In this document: piece after piece, positions 1 through 8,610 of the stretch
How the letters are laid out: each line of letters starts with the position of its first letter
How positions within the stretch are numbered: position 1 is the stretch's first letter
Origin: a bacterium
GTDB lineage: Bacteria > Cyanobacteriota > Vampirovibrionia > Gastranaerophilales > Gastranaerophilaceae
Direction: 5' to 3'
Length of the DNA stretch: 58,076 bases
Assembly (NCBI GenBank): GCA_017652265.1
Contig: JAGCBH010000042.1
Location: forward strand, 1 to 58,076
Made by a program: the position numbers and the translations under genes
Notes under the pieces: model-generated
Databases searched by the model: none
What the model was told of the DNA's origin: nothing
Seen by the model: only the letters and a program-made list of their open reading frames with translations

Positions 1-289
1 CCGCGTAAACTTCATTCCCAACCTTAAATTCTAAAACAAAAATTGTACCATCAAGTAGAACAACATTATCTATTCGGCCGCCAACACGTGGAATTGTATA
101 TTCAAAAATTATACTACCATTAGAATATTTAATGAGTGCATTTTTAAGTAATCTAATTTGAGCAATCCAAGCATCTTTTTGTTTACAAACTGAATCATAT
201 TCATCATTTTTTGCAATAATGCCAAATATTTCATCTTCATTTTGGCTTAAAAAGTTTTTAATACTGTTACTATAAAACGCGCTGCACAT
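1..289 (-). CDS. DUF2075-type protein, N-terminal part only
   Basis: This is the first 96 codons of a gene that runs off the left edge. I translated it by hand from the ATG at 289; a GGAAG ribosome binding site lies just upstream. The product opens MCSAFYSNSIKNFLSQNEDE and contains RVGGRIDNVVLLDG followed by FVLEFKVG. This matches the N-terminal region of DUF2075 'DNA/RNA helicase domain' proteins, where an Asp followed by an E-x-K forms a PD-(D/E)xK nuclease-like core. In that family an ATPase domain follows, but it would lie outside this window. The family is often seen in accessory or defence regions, so the left flank deserves attention. The family call rests on recalled sequence patterns; a nuclease or defence role is inference. 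Confidence 0.75.
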   Translation of the reverse strand, partial: MCSAFYSNSIKNFLSQNEDEIFGIIAKNDEYDSVCKQKDAWIAQIRLLKNALIKYSNGSIIFEYTIPRVGGRIDNVVLLDGTIFVLEFKVGNEVYA

Positions 290-433
290 CTTTTATACTT
301 CCTTTACGCTTATTTTATCATGAATATTTATACCTTTTTATTGTGTAATGTGTCTATTTGTAAAACATTTCCTGGTATTTTAGCTTTTCTAACTTATTTC
401 ATGTATCGTGTTTCCTGATGCTAGGAGGGGATT

Positions 434-646
434 ATGGAAGAAACAGGATACTATATTACAGATAAAGAATTTAAAAAGATTAGTAAATGGGCAGAGAACA
501 TCTATAACACAACCGTTATTATTGATTATTTTGTCGCAAATCAGCCTGAAATAGAGGAATGTTATAACCTCGCACCAGTAATTCAGAATTTAAGACAAAA
601 CGCAGACCAATTAAATGCGTTTTTTATAGATAATGAAAAAGAATAA
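434..646 (+). CDS. 70-aa hypothetical protein
   Basis: This small acidic protein has a very good ribosome binding site (AGGAGGGG about 4 nt before the ATG). It has no signal peptide or membrane segment. It contains one aromatic-rich stretch (VIIDYFVANQPEIEECYN) and looks helical and soluble. It is divergent from the DUF2075-type gene across about 145 bp. I do not recognise the family. The strong ribosome binding site and normal codon use support a real gene. Its position between a DUF2075-type gene and a repeat-rich tRNA flank suggests accessory DNA. Confidence 0.6.
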   Translation: MEETGYYITDKEFKKISKWAENIYNTTVIIDYFVANQPEIEECYNLAPVIQNLRQNADQLNAFFIDNEKE

Positions 647-730
647 ATTCTGACTTCCGACCTTTTGCAAAAATTTTCCGACCAATAAAAATTTGAACTT
701 AAAAAACAATAAATTTTTAATTCGCTCCAA

Positions 731-884
731 CCTACAAATAATCATTTCAGGTGAAAAATGTTCCGGAAGTGCTGAAAAACTCTAAAACCCTTTCGTGGAC
801 AGAATTAGGACACAATTAACAAAAATTAAGACTTGTAGGTTCAAAATATGGACTTTCAGGACTTGTGAAATGATTATTCGTAGG
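731..884. repeat. Inverted and direct repeats in the tRNA-Arg flank
   Basis: The 360-bp gap from 647 to 1006 has no convincing gene. Its arms at 731-749 and 866-884 are inverted copies matching at 18 of 19 positions (core aataatcatttca and its complement). A third copy of the core, in direct orientation, lies at 931-943. The direct copies share more downstream sequence (gaaaaat, then ctgaaaaa). A 16-nt palindrome GTAGGAAACTTCCTAC sits at 880-895, overlapping the right arm. The pattern resembles recombinase or regulator sites, or mobile-element debris, beside a tRNA gene. Confidence 0.6.
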
Positions 885-1006
885 AAACTTCCTACCGCCA
901 AATCCTTTACACACAGCCGATTGAGGCGAAAATAATCATTTCAACCGAAAAATCATCTGTCCTGAAAAAGTACACGTTTGGTGGAGCTTCTCGTACTTCC
1001 TAACAT

Positions 1007-1044
1007 AATAAAACGAGATAGGATTAATACCTATCTCGTTTTAT

Positions 1045-1045
<1 letters not shown>
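1007..1045 (-). terminator. Bidirectional hairpin terminator after tRNA-Arg
   Basis: A perfect 16-bp stem (1007-1022 with 1030-1045) encloses a 7-nt loop. The A-rich and T-rich ends give a U-tract on either strand. It begins directly at the 3' end of the tRNA, so it is the natural terminator for that transcript. Confidence 0.85.
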
Positions 1046-1118
<73 letters not shown>

Positions 1119-1210
1119 TTATCTATTTAATATTTGTCGCTGACTCAAAACTAGTGCCAACTCTTAACCTAAAATTATTACAAAAATAAAAAAATAGCAA
1201 GAGTGTACAA

Positions 1211-2479
1211 TTAATCCGCAACACGAATAAAGCCTGTTATTGCATTAACCGTTTCGTCATTTGATAAAGCTTCCGCCATTCTTTGAATATCACGTTCTTT
1301 GGCCTGTTCGGTGATAACATAAATATCTGCGGTATTATCCTCTTCTACACCCTTTTGAACAATGTTGGATAAACTTATGTCGTTTTCGGCACAAATTGCT
1401 CCAAGTCTGCCAATTACACCCTTTTTATTTTTTACACTAAGCGCAATATAATACTTATTCACTGTGTCATTAATATCATACATAACTGCATTTTCAGAAT
1501 GCGTACATCTCATCATAGGCAATGGATAATCCGTTTTACCGATTTCGTTTGCTATTGCAAGAATATCGCCTGTAACGGAACTGGCTGTCGGAAATTCACC
1601 TGCTCCTGCACCCGACAGTGCAATGCTTCCTACAGGATGTCCCTCTATTATAATCGCATTTTTTACATAATTTATATGCGCCAAAATGCTGTCTTTCTTA
1701 ATCAGCATAGGATGGACTCTCACATCTGCCGAACCATCATTATTTAACTGCGCCTGTGCAACAAGTTTTATTTTATAGCCTAGTTCGTTCGCCTCTTTAA
1801 TATCCTGAGGACGAATTTTAGAAATTCCTTCTTTATAAACTTTATTTATATCAATTCGTTTTTTAAAAGATATTGCCGATAAAATAGCAATTTTATAAGC
1901 ACTATCAAAACCTTCAACATCACTTGTCGGATCGGCTTCGGCATAACCCAGTTTTTGCGCTTCACTTAAAACTTCCTCATAAGGCGCACCCTCAACATCC
2001 ATTTTTGTCAGAATGTAATTAGTCGTTCCGTTCAAAATCGCCATTATTTTAGTAATCGCATTTGCCGAAAGTATGGTTTTAATTGGCATTATAACAGGGA
2101 TTCCGCCTGCAACGGCGCCTTCATAAAGCACAACGCGATTATTTTTTTGAGCACAGTCAAAAATTTCTTCGCCATTTTTCGCTATCAATTCCTTATTTGC
2201 GGTTACGACGTGTTTACCGTTATTCAATGCGGTTAAAATTAAATCTTTTGCCGGTTCAACACCTCCTATGAGTTCAACCACAATTTCTATATTTTCGTCA
2301 TTGACGATATCATACGGATTATCCGTCAAAATACTTTCATCAAAATTTTCTATGTTGCGCTGTTTATTTTTATTTTTTACTGCAACTTTAACTATTTCAA
2401 CTTCAGGGGAATTAAAAAGAGTTTTATAAACTCCGGTTCCAACTGTTCCAAGTCCGATAAGACCGATTTTAATTTTCAT
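1211..2479 (-). CDS. hom: Homoserine dehydrogenase with ACT domain
   Basis: The enzyme reduces aspartate-4-semialdehyde to homoserine with NAD(P)H, the branch point toward threonine and methionine. The start at 2479 is chosen because TAAGGAG lies 7 nt upstream and the protein then opens MKIKIGLIGLGTVGTGVY, with the Rossmann loop GLGTVGTG at residues 9-16; an upstream extension would be an artefact. ANKELIAKNG and the GFDSAYKIAILSAI block are homoserine dehydrogenase signatures. The C-terminal ~80 residues (ALSVKNKKGVIGRLGAI) form an ACT domain, which in this family senses threonine. The length of 422 aa is normal for the monofunctional class. It lies 50 bp downstream of the HAD gene on the same strand. 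Confidence 0.95.
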   Translation of the reverse strand: MKIKIGLIGLGTVGTGVYKTLFNSPEVEIVKVAVKNKNKQRNIENFDESILTDNPYDIVNDENIEIVVELIGGVEPAKDLILTALNNGKHVVTANKELIAKNGEEIFDCAQKNNRVVLYEGAVAGGIPVIMPIKTILSANAITKIMAILNGTTNYILTKMDVEGAPYEEVLSEAQKLGYAEADPTSDVEGFDSAYKIAILSAISFKKRIDINKVYKEGISKIRPQDIKEANELGYKIKLVAQAQLNNDGSADVRVHPMLIKKDSILAHINYVKNAIIIEGHPVGSIALSGAGAGEFPTASSVTGDILAIANEIGKTDYPLPMMRCTHSENAVMYDINDTVNKYYIALSVKNKKGVIGRLGAICAENDISLSNIVQKGVEEDNTADIYVITEQAKERDIQRMAEALSNDETVNAITGFIRVAD

Positions 2480-2529
2480 CAAATTTCTCCTTAAACGAAC
2501 TTTAACACAAAATTTGCTTTTTCGCAATT

Positions 2530-4710
2530 TTAACGATACCAACAAAACATTAATCGCTTAAAAGAGATTTTTATTCCAAAAATCCGAATATATGCCTGTT
2601 TATTGCGTTTATGAATATAAATATTGAACAAAAGTTTTTGAGGATTTTTATATTTATTACAAAAAGCAAGAATTTTTTGAGTTTTTTGCCCGGAACGAAT
2701 ATAAGATATATTATTAAAACAATTGTTATAAATATTTATTGGTTTGAATAAAAGAAAATTCTTTAAAATTTCAAGTATTTTAAATTTTGGAGCACATTCT
2801 AATATATTACTTTCATTTCCTATTGTTTTATACGGGATTGACCCCATAATTTCAGCACTATTTATATCCAAAGCAGAATAATAATAATTTGAGTAATTAC
2901 AATAAACTTCATACATATTACTTTCATATTCGTTTATTTTTTCAGTAGTTAAAATATTTCTTGTATAATCACAAATACCTTGCATATAATCCTCTATTCC
3001 CCATTTTTTCATTGCTTGCGAATTACTATCTTCAATAACAGGAATAATTTCATCCATAGATGTCCTTTTATAACCTATGGTTTGCCCATCACAAGAACGA
3101 CATAAAAGTTCTAAAAATACATCCCATCTGCAAGTCGGGAAATAACATAATTTCTTTGAATTATCTTTTTGCGCCATGCGCTCATTAACATAATAAAATG
3201 TCCAAACTGTACATGGCGAAATCTCATTTAAAATTTCAGCAACAAAATCCTGAGTGTATCCGCTGCCGTTTATATCAACAAAAGCAATATCTTTTTCGGT
3301 AAAATCAATTTCCTGACGAAAATAATCTTTTAAAAGTTCCACTCGCTCTTGAGATTTCTCAATTATCGTTTTTTTTATATTTTTATCAGTTAAAAATATT
3401 TGTTCATAATATTTTATTTCATTTTCTCTTAATTTTTTGTCGGCATTTTTGAGATTCATAAAAGAAAGAATAGTATTTACATCAATATTAAACCTATAAC
3501 TCAAAAATTTCGGGGTGAAAAATTCATGATACTCTTCAAAAAATCGTTCAATTGCAAATTCATAGGTTTTTTCATTAACTACACGCCAAGCTTTTCTGGA
3601 ACCGTATATATAATGAGCTTTTATATCATACTTTTCCTGTTTTATTATTAAATCAGCAATGATTTTGGGTATATATCCGTCTCGCGCAATAAAATATAAA
3701 TTTTTAAATCCTCTTTTTTGAGCCTGAAATAAAACCCATCTTACATAATTATATATTATTGGACCGGCAAAAGATGCTCCAAAATCATATTTGTTTGCGT
3801 ATTTCATTTTATTTTTGTGGAATTTACGTTTTGCAGAATTAAGTTGTTCTTTACGCCATTCAAAAGTTTCATCATCCCCTTTTAGTGCTGAATTAATAAA
3901 AGAAAAATATTTTTTTGTAGGAAATGTAAATTTATTTTCTATTCTTGAAATTCTGCTGGCGCCAACTGAAAATTGATAATCGCTATTTGATATAGTATGA
4001 TTTAGCAAATACTGTTCATATGGCATTAAATTTTCTGCTTTCAGAAATTGAGCATTAATTCCAATCATTTTCGCATTTCTTATATCGGAAAATTGATTGT
4101 CACCGTAATGTATCCAATTCTTACCTGCAAAATTTTCTTTTTCTTTTACAACTTTATAAAGTTCGCCAGAATGTTTGGATACACCATATTCGCAAGAAAC
4201 ATATATCTGCAGATTTTTAAATATTGGGTCCAAATCATCAATAATATAATGTATTTGCTCAGTAGTTAAATACATATCCGAAATGAGGATTACTCGTTTA
4301 CCTTTATCATATAAAGATTTTAATATCGCAAAATTATCTCTTAATAAAACAATGTTTTGCGTTTCGGTTTCTATTTCTAACGATTTCAAAAATTTAATAT
4401 CATCATTGCTCAAATTTTCATTTATTTGAATAATATCGTAAATATCATCCAGAGTTACTTCCAGACTCTCTTTTAATAATCTATTACGCTGACGAGCAAG
4501 GTCTTCACTACCAATACGAATTTTATAAAAGTTTTGTTTAAATAAAAATGAAAAATTTTCATTTTTTAATGCATTTTGCATAATTGCAAAAATACCTGTA
4601 GGCGTAGCAGTTCTACGAGTCACTAAAGTATCAAATATATCAAATGAGTATAATTCAGTACATTTGAGTTTATCCGTTAACATTTTATCTTTTTTAGCAA
4701 TACTCGGCAT
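2530..4710 (-). CDS. HAD-superfamily glycan-associated protein (COG5610-like)
   Basis: The start at 4710 has AAAGGAG 8 nt upstream and gives 726 aa. The N-terminal third is a HAD hydrolase: SFDIFDTLV (residues 22-30) carries the nucleophile Asp, VILISDMYLT is motif II and YGDNQFSDIRNAKMIG is motif IV. A middle region with NLYFIARDGYIPKI and VDINGSGYTQDF follows. This combined architecture is typical of COG5610-type proteins encoded in capsule or O-antigen loci. The C-terminus (IYIHKRNKQAYIRIFGIKI) resembles tails seen on glycosyltransferases from such loci. The substrate cannot be told from sequence. No other polysaccharide genes are adjacent. It is divergent from the XRE regulator. Confidence 0.75.
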   Translation of the reverse strand: MPSIAKKDKMLTDKLKCTELYSFDIFDTLVTRRTATPTGIFAIMQNALKNENFSFLFKQNFYKIRIGSEDLARQRNRLLKESLEVTLDDIYDIIQINENLSNDDIKFLKSLEIETETQNIVLLRDNFAILKSLYDKGKRVILISDMYLTTEQIHYIIDDLDPIFKNLQIYVSCEYGVSKHSGELYKVVKEKENFAGKNWIHYGDNQFSDIRNAKMIGINAQFLKAENLMPYEQYLLNHTISNSDYQFSVGASRISRIENKFTFPTKKYFSFINSALKGDDETFEWRKEQLNSAKRKFHKNKMKYANKYDFGASFAGPIIYNYVRWVLFQAQKRGFKNLYFIARDGYIPKIIADLIIKQEKYDIKAHYIYGSRKAWRVVNEKTYEFAIERFFEEYHEFFTPKFLSYRFNIDVNTILSFMNLKNADKKLRENEIKYYEQIFLTDKNIKKTIIEKSQERVELLKDYFRQEIDFTEKDIAFVDINGSGYTQDFVAEILNEISPCTVWTFYYVNERMAQKDNSKKLCYFPTCRWDVFLELLCRSCDGQTIGYKRTSMDEIIPVIEDSNSQAMKKWGIEDYMQGICDYTRNILTTEKINEYESNMYEVYCNYSNYYYSALDINSAEIMGSIPYKTIGNESNILECAPKFKILEILKNFLLFKPINIYNNCFNNISYIRSGQKTQKILAFCNKYKNPQKLLFNIYIHKRNKQAYIRIFGIKISFKRLMFCWYR

Positions 4711-4732
4711 TATACTCTCCTTTATATAGATA

Positions 4733-4784
4733 AAACCTATTACCAATATATTAAACCAATATTAAATCTATTGTCAATAGGTTT
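4733..4784. promoter_or_regulatory. Candidate operator between HAD gene and XRE regulator
   Basis: Arms AAACCTATTACCAAT (4733-4747) and ATTGTCAATAGGTTT (4770-4784) form an interrupted inverted repeat matching at 13 of 15 positions. It lies in the divergent gap between the HAD gene start and the XRE gene. XRE regulators commonly bind such sites and control themselves and the divergent gene; that role here is inference. Confidence 0.5.
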
Positions 4785-4841
4785 AATACATTAGAAATAG
4801 ATATCAACTATAGTTATAATATTTAAAGAGAGGTTTTAGAA

Positions 4842-5174
4842 ATGTCAAAAGTTATACAAAAAGAATTAGGCAAACGAATACAAAAACTCCGAAAAGAAGC
4901 CGGTTACAGTCAGGAAAAATTTGCCGAAAAAATTGATATAGCAACGACCTCATTAAGTTATATAGAAACAGGTAATGGTTTTTTTACATCTGACACACTG
5001 GAAAAAATTTGTTCAATATTAAAAATAGAACCTTACGAACTTTTTTTATTCAATGATAATTTCATATCTATTACCACTGAAGAAATGTATAAATTTATTT
5101 CAGAAAAGTTAATGCAAATAAAAAAGCACCCCGATAAGCTCAGAGAACTGTACAAGTATTTTAAAACACTATAA
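4842..5174 (+). CDS. XRE-family helix-turn-helix regulator
   Basis: This 110-aa protein has an N-terminal Cro/CI-type HTH: LGKRIQKLRKEAGYSQEKFA, then IATTSLSYIETGNGFFTSDT and LEKICSILKIEPYELF, a classic five-helix order over residues 8-70. The C-terminal 40 residues are a lysine-rich helical tail, probably for dimerisation. An AGAGAGG-like ribosome binding site precedes the ATG. The gene is divergent from the HAD protein across a palindromic region, so it probably represses itself and may control the neighbour. Confidence 0.88.
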   Translation: MSKVIQKELGKRIQKLRKEAGYSQEKFAEKIDIATTSLSYIETGNGFFTSDTLEKICSILKIEPYELFLFNDNFISITTEEMYKFISEKLMQIKKHPDKLRELYKYFKTL

Positions 5175-5267
5175 TGTTTTACCACAAAAAATTAATTATT
5201 TTGGGTTAGTGTAATTTAAAATTTTAGGTGTATATTTAGTATATAATTACAAACAATTGAGGATTTT

Positions 5268-6509
5268 ATGGCTATTGATGACGCATTAGTAATGATTATG
5301 GCCGGGGGTGAAGGAAAAAGACTTTATCCTCTAACCAAAGACAGAGCAAAACCTGCAGTACCATTCGGCGGCAGATACAGAATTATTGATTTTGTTCTGA
5401 ACAACTTTATTAACTCAGGATTTTACAAAATCAAAGTTTTAACTCAGTACAAATCAGACTCTTTAAACCGCCACATCACAAGAGGCTGGATGTTATCCCC
5501 GTTCTTGAACCAATTCGTTGACTTGTGTCCTGCTCAGATGCGTTCCGGCAGCGCTTGGTATAGAGGAACGGCCGATGCGATTTATCAAAACATGTTCCAC
5601 ATAGAAGACGAAAATCCTAATTATGTTTGTGTATTTGGCGGCGACCACATTTATAAAATGAATGTTTCACAGATGTTAGACTTTCATAAAGCAAATAATG
5701 CCGATTTGACAATTTCTGCAATTCCTATTCCTATTGAAAATGCATCCGAATTCGGGATTATTGAAGTTGATGAAAACTGGAAATTAAGAAACTTCGTTGA
5801 AAAACCAAAATACAAACCGGCATCAATTCCAAATAACCCTAAATATTGCCTTGCATCAATGGGTAATTATATATTCACAAAACAAATTTTGCTTGACGCT
5901 CTTGTTCAGGATCAAAGAATTGAAGAATCTAATCACGATTTCGGTAAAAATGTTATTCCTATGCTTTTGCATGAAGGGAAAAATATTTATGTTTACAACT
6001 TTGCAGAAAATTCATTCCCGGGTATAACTCCTGCTGAGCGCGGTTATTGGATGGATGTAGGTAGCATTGATGCTTATTGGAAGGCAAATATGGATTTACT
6101 TGCGCCAAACCCTGAATTGAATTTATATTCACAGGATTGGCCTATCAGAACTTATAACCACAATTATCCGCCTGCAAAATTTATTTGGCAGGAAGGCGAC
6201 AGAGTCGGTATGGCAACCAATTCAATGGTTTCTGATGGCTGTATTATTTCCGGTGGCTGTATTGCTCACTGTGTTCTTGCACCAAAAGTAAGAATTAACA
6301 GTTATTCAATGGTAGAAGACAGCGTTTTGATGGAAAACGTAGAAGTCGGTCGTTATTCTAAAATCAAAAAAGCGATTATTGATAAAAATGTAAAAATTCC
6401 GCCAAACACAAGAATCGGATACAGTCGTGTTGAAGATGAACGCAGAGGATTCCATGTATCTCCGTCAGGTGTAACTGTTGTTCCTAAAGGTGCAATCTTA
6501 AACGGTTAA
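5268..6509 (+). CDS. glgC: Glucose-1-phosphate adenylyltransferase
   Basis: The enzyme makes ADP-glucose from glucose-1-phosphate and ATP, the first committed step of bacterial glycogen synthesis. The N-terminal nucleotidyltransferase motif AGGEGKRLYPLT is followed by DRAKPAVPFGGRYRIIDF, the AWYRGTADAIYQN region, VFGGDHIYKM and the glucose-1-phosphate loop FVEKP. A left-handed beta-helix domain with hexapeptide repeats forms the C-terminal third. At 413 aa it has normal length. The start is fixed by GAGG 7 nt upstream. The M15 peptidase gene begins 4 bp after its stop, so the two are probably co-transcribed although unrelated in function. No glgA or glgB is in the window. Confidence 0.96.
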   Translation: MAIDDALVMIMAGGEGKRLYPLTKDRAKPAVPFGGRYRIIDFVLNNFINSGFYKIKVLTQYKSDSLNRHITRGWMLSPFLNQFVDLCPAQMRSGSAWYRGTADAIYQNMFHIEDENPNYVCVFGGDHIYKMNVSQMLDFHKANNADLTISAIPIPIENASEFGIIEVDENWKLRNFVEKPKYKPASIPNNPKYCLASMGNYIFTKQILLDALVQDQRIEESNHDFGKNVIPMLLHEGKNIYVYNFAENSFPGITPAERGYWMDVGSIDAYWKANMDLLAPNPELNLYSQDWPIRTYNHNYPPAKFIWQEGDRVGMATNSMVSDGCIISGGCIAHCVLAPKVRINSYSMVEDSVLMENVEVGRYSKIKKAIIDKNVKIPPNTRIGYSRVEDERRGFHVSPSGVTVVPKGAILNG

Positions 6510-6513
6510 AATT

Positions 6514-7134
6514 ATGGCTGCAATTCTTTCCGATGACGAAAAAAGGCAAATCATTGAGGGTAAAACCTCAGGTGATAGGATTTGTGCGTACGGAATTACA
6601 CATTATCGTTATGACGACTGCCCCGAACAAGACCTTGCCGAATACGGAGATTATAAACTTCACAAAGACTGCCTTAATGCGTTTTTAAAAATGCAAACGG
6701 CAGCCAAAGAAGATAATTTAAATTTAGAAATAGTTTCCGCATACCGTTCAAGCAAATATCAAATAGAAGTTTTTAAACGCAAATTCACATCTGACATCCC
6801 GTCAGACGAAGATTTTAAAGCAAGGCTTAAATATTCCGCTCCGTCAGGATTTTCCGAACATCATACCGGTCTTGCACTTGATATAAACTCAACAGAAGAA
6901 GAATTTGAGCAAACTCCCGAATTTTGGTGGCTGGTCGGACGCGCGGCAAAATACGGTTTTGAAATGTCATTTCCCGAAAACAATTCGCAAGGCTTGGGTT
7001 ATGAGCCATGGCATTGGCGTTATGTCGGTGTGAGAGGTGAATATAATAAAGTATTTGAAACCGCAAAACTCAATGATGAAAAATCACAAATTAATATAGC
7101 AAAAAATACTATTTACCATCAGGGAAACTTGTAA
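6514..7134 (+). CDS. M15-family (VanY-like) D,D-carboxypeptidase
   Basis: This 206-aa protein is a zinc peptidase that trims D-Ala-D-Ala from peptidoglycan peptides. LEIVSAYRSSKYQIEVF leads to the metal site SEHHTGLALDI (the S-x-H-x-x-G-x-A-x-D motif), and the second half of the site is EPWHWRYVG. No clear signal peptide is visible, so either export is unconventional or the enzyme acts elsewhere. The start lies 4 nt past glgC with no strong ribosome binding site of its own, which suggests translational coupling. Its 3' end overlaps the convergent flavodoxin-like gene by 26 bp. Confidence 0.88.
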   Translation: MAAILSDDEKRQIIEGKTSGDRICAYGITHYRYDDCPEQDLAEYGDYKLHKDCLNAFLKMQTAAKEDNLNLEIVSAYRSSKYQIEVFKRKFTSDIPSDEDFKARLKYSAPSGFSEHHTGLALDINSTEEEFEQTPEFWWLVGRAAKYGFEMSFPENNSQGLGYEPWHWRYVGVRGEYNKVFETAKLNDEKSQINIAKNTIYHQGNL

Positions 7135-7735
7135 ATTCGGTTTTTTCAACAATAGGCAAGCCGTATTTTTCTTTTGCGTCTTTGAATGCTTTTATCATAA
7201 ACGACATATTTCTTGCAAGATTTCTCATCGTTTGTAAGCCTTCTTTATCCTTTTGAACATCCTCAGGTGTAAAACCGTGTGTCATATTCCAGTATGTACT
7301 TGGGGCAACAGGCATTCCGCTTATCAAAAAATATTTGTTCAAAACATCAAACGATGCACTGTTTCCGCCTCGTCTGCAATTTATAACAGATGCTCCGACT
7401 TTCATATGTTTCGGAAACGGTGAACTGTACATTAATCTGTCCATAAAAGAAATCAATGTACCGTTCGGAGAGGCATAATACACAGGACTTCCCACCACAA
7501 GGCCGTCTGCCGTTTCAAATTTTTGGGCAACCTCATTGACTATATCGTCAAAGACACATTTACCATCTTGTCTGCAGCGCATACAACCGACACAACCTCT
7601 GATATCTTTATTTCCGATATGGATTATTTCCGCTTCGATACCCTCATCATTAAAAACTTTAACCATTTCGTTCAATGCAGTATAAGTGCAGCCGTTCGGT
7701 TTTGGTGAACCGTTAATCAATAAAACTTTTGCCAT
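7109..7735 (-). CDS. Flavodoxin-fold NAD(P)H:FMN reductase / iron-sulfur flavoprotein-like
   Basis: The start at 7735 follows a GGAGG ribosome binding site and gives 208 aa opening AKVLLINGSPKPNGCTYTAL, the FMN-phosphate loop of the NADPH-dependent FMN reductase family. GCVGCMRCRQDGKC supplies four close cysteines, as in the iron-sulfur flavoprotein subgroup, and VVGSPVYYASPNGTLISFMD is the flavin-edge motif. It probably reduces flavin, quinone or similar acceptors; the substrate is unknown. The gene is convergent with the M15 peptidase and overlaps its end by 26 bp. Confidence 0.85.
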   Translation of the reverse strand: MAKVLLINGSPKPNGCTYTALNEMVKVFNDEGIEAEIIHIGNKDIRGCVGCMRCRQDGKCVFDDIVNEVAQKFETADGLVVGSPVYYASPNGTLISFMDRLMYSSPFPKHMKVGASVINCRRGGNSASFDVLNKYFLISGMPVAPSTYWNMTHGFTPEDVQKDKEGLQTMRNLARNMSFMIKAFKDAKEKYGLPIVEKTEFTSFPDGK

Positions 7736-7891
7736 AAAATTTCCTCCGTTTAATAGGTTTATAATAATACAAAAATTAGATATTATCAAAATTTAAAGCT
7801 AAAAACTTTTCATTAAGAAGTGTAAAAAATACATTAAATAATAGCAAATTTATTTTTTCCTGCTTTATATATTGTAAAGGAGAAAATAGCT

Positions 7892-8362
7892 ATGAAAATA
7901 AAAATTATAAGAGCAATGGGATATAAAAGAGGTAGAGAGGCCATAGGGCTTATTAAAAGTGCGAAAAAAGCCGGCTGTACCGATATAAAACTTTGGAGTT
8001 TAGACAAAGATGTTGTTGAAATCATGTGCAAACATCCTACTGATAACAAACCGACAATATTTAAATTTGATTTTGCAAGAAATCGTCAATATCAGACAAA
8101 CGAATATTCTGCAACAGCATTGTTGCCGTGGGACAGAAAGCTAAGAAGCAGGGTTACCGAAATATCCAGCATCTCCAGCGGCAGGGATTTGGGTACAATT
8201 ATCCGTAAATACACAAGTGATAACGGTAATTTAACTTCTGATGTTACAGAAGCAATAAGTCACACATCAGGTAACACTTATGAGCGTGTTATTAATGCTG
8301 AAGGCAAAGCAGAATATTTTAAAACAAATATCAACGGCAAAAGAGAACAGTTATTTGTATAA
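7892..8362 (+). CDS. 156-aa hypothetical protein
   Basis: I do not recognise this protein. It opens [20 protein letters not shown] and is basic at the N-terminus. It has a serine- and threonine-rich central part and no signal peptide or membrane helix. A clear AAGGAG ribosome binding site sits about 9 nt before the ATG. The gene ends only 9 bp before the truncated pdxA copy, so its 3' flank has been rearranged; the C-terminus could have been altered by the same event. Confidence 0.6.
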   Translation: MKIKIIRAMGYKRGREAIGLIKSAKKAGCTDIKLWSLDKDVVEIMCKHPTDNKPTIFKFDFARNRQYQTNEYSATALLPWDRKLRSRVTEISSISSGRDLGTIIRKYTSDNGNLTSDVTEAISHTSGNTYERVINAEGKAEYFKTNINGKREQLFV

Positions 8363-8370
8363 CATTTCCG

Positions 8371-8510
8371 CATATTTTATTGCCGAAATCATAGATTGCG
8401 GGGTTGCAATATTTTTACCTGCAATATCAAATGCTGTTCCATGTGCGGGCGATGTCCGCAAAATACCAAGACCTATAGTTACATTTACTGCTTTATCTTT
8501 CCCTATTAAT
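8371..8510 (-). pseudogene. Truncated duplicate of the pdxA 3' end
   Basis: These 140 bp align without gaps to 9384-9523 inside the intact pdxA, with 11 mismatches by my count (about 92% identity). On the minus strand it still reads [20 protein letters not shown] and [20 protein letters not shown], the conserved PdxA C-terminus. The remaining ~250 codons are absent and the piece has no start. It is a relic of a duplication or recombination event. About 870 bp containing two small genes now separate the two copies. Confidence 0.88.
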
Positions 8511-8595
8511 AGTAAAAATAATCTAATAAAATACAATCAAATTTGCCCTAATACAATATTTAAAAAAAATTGTTTAATATGATTTTTTACCTTTA

Positions 8596-8604
8596 TGCTA
8601 TTAT
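8596..8604 (+). promoter_or_regulatory. Extended -10 promoter, leaderless start
   Basis: TGCTATTAT (extended -10) ends 6 nt before the ATG at 8611, and no ribosome binding site lies between. Transcription would start at or next to the ATG. Confidence 0.5.
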
Positions 8605-8610
8605 CAAATC

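Noticed and set aside
8280-8582. 100-codon plus-strand ORF over the pdxA remnant
   Set aside because: It overlaps the end of the 156-aa gene in another frame and runs antisense through the pdxA fragment, whose coding sense is on the minus strand.
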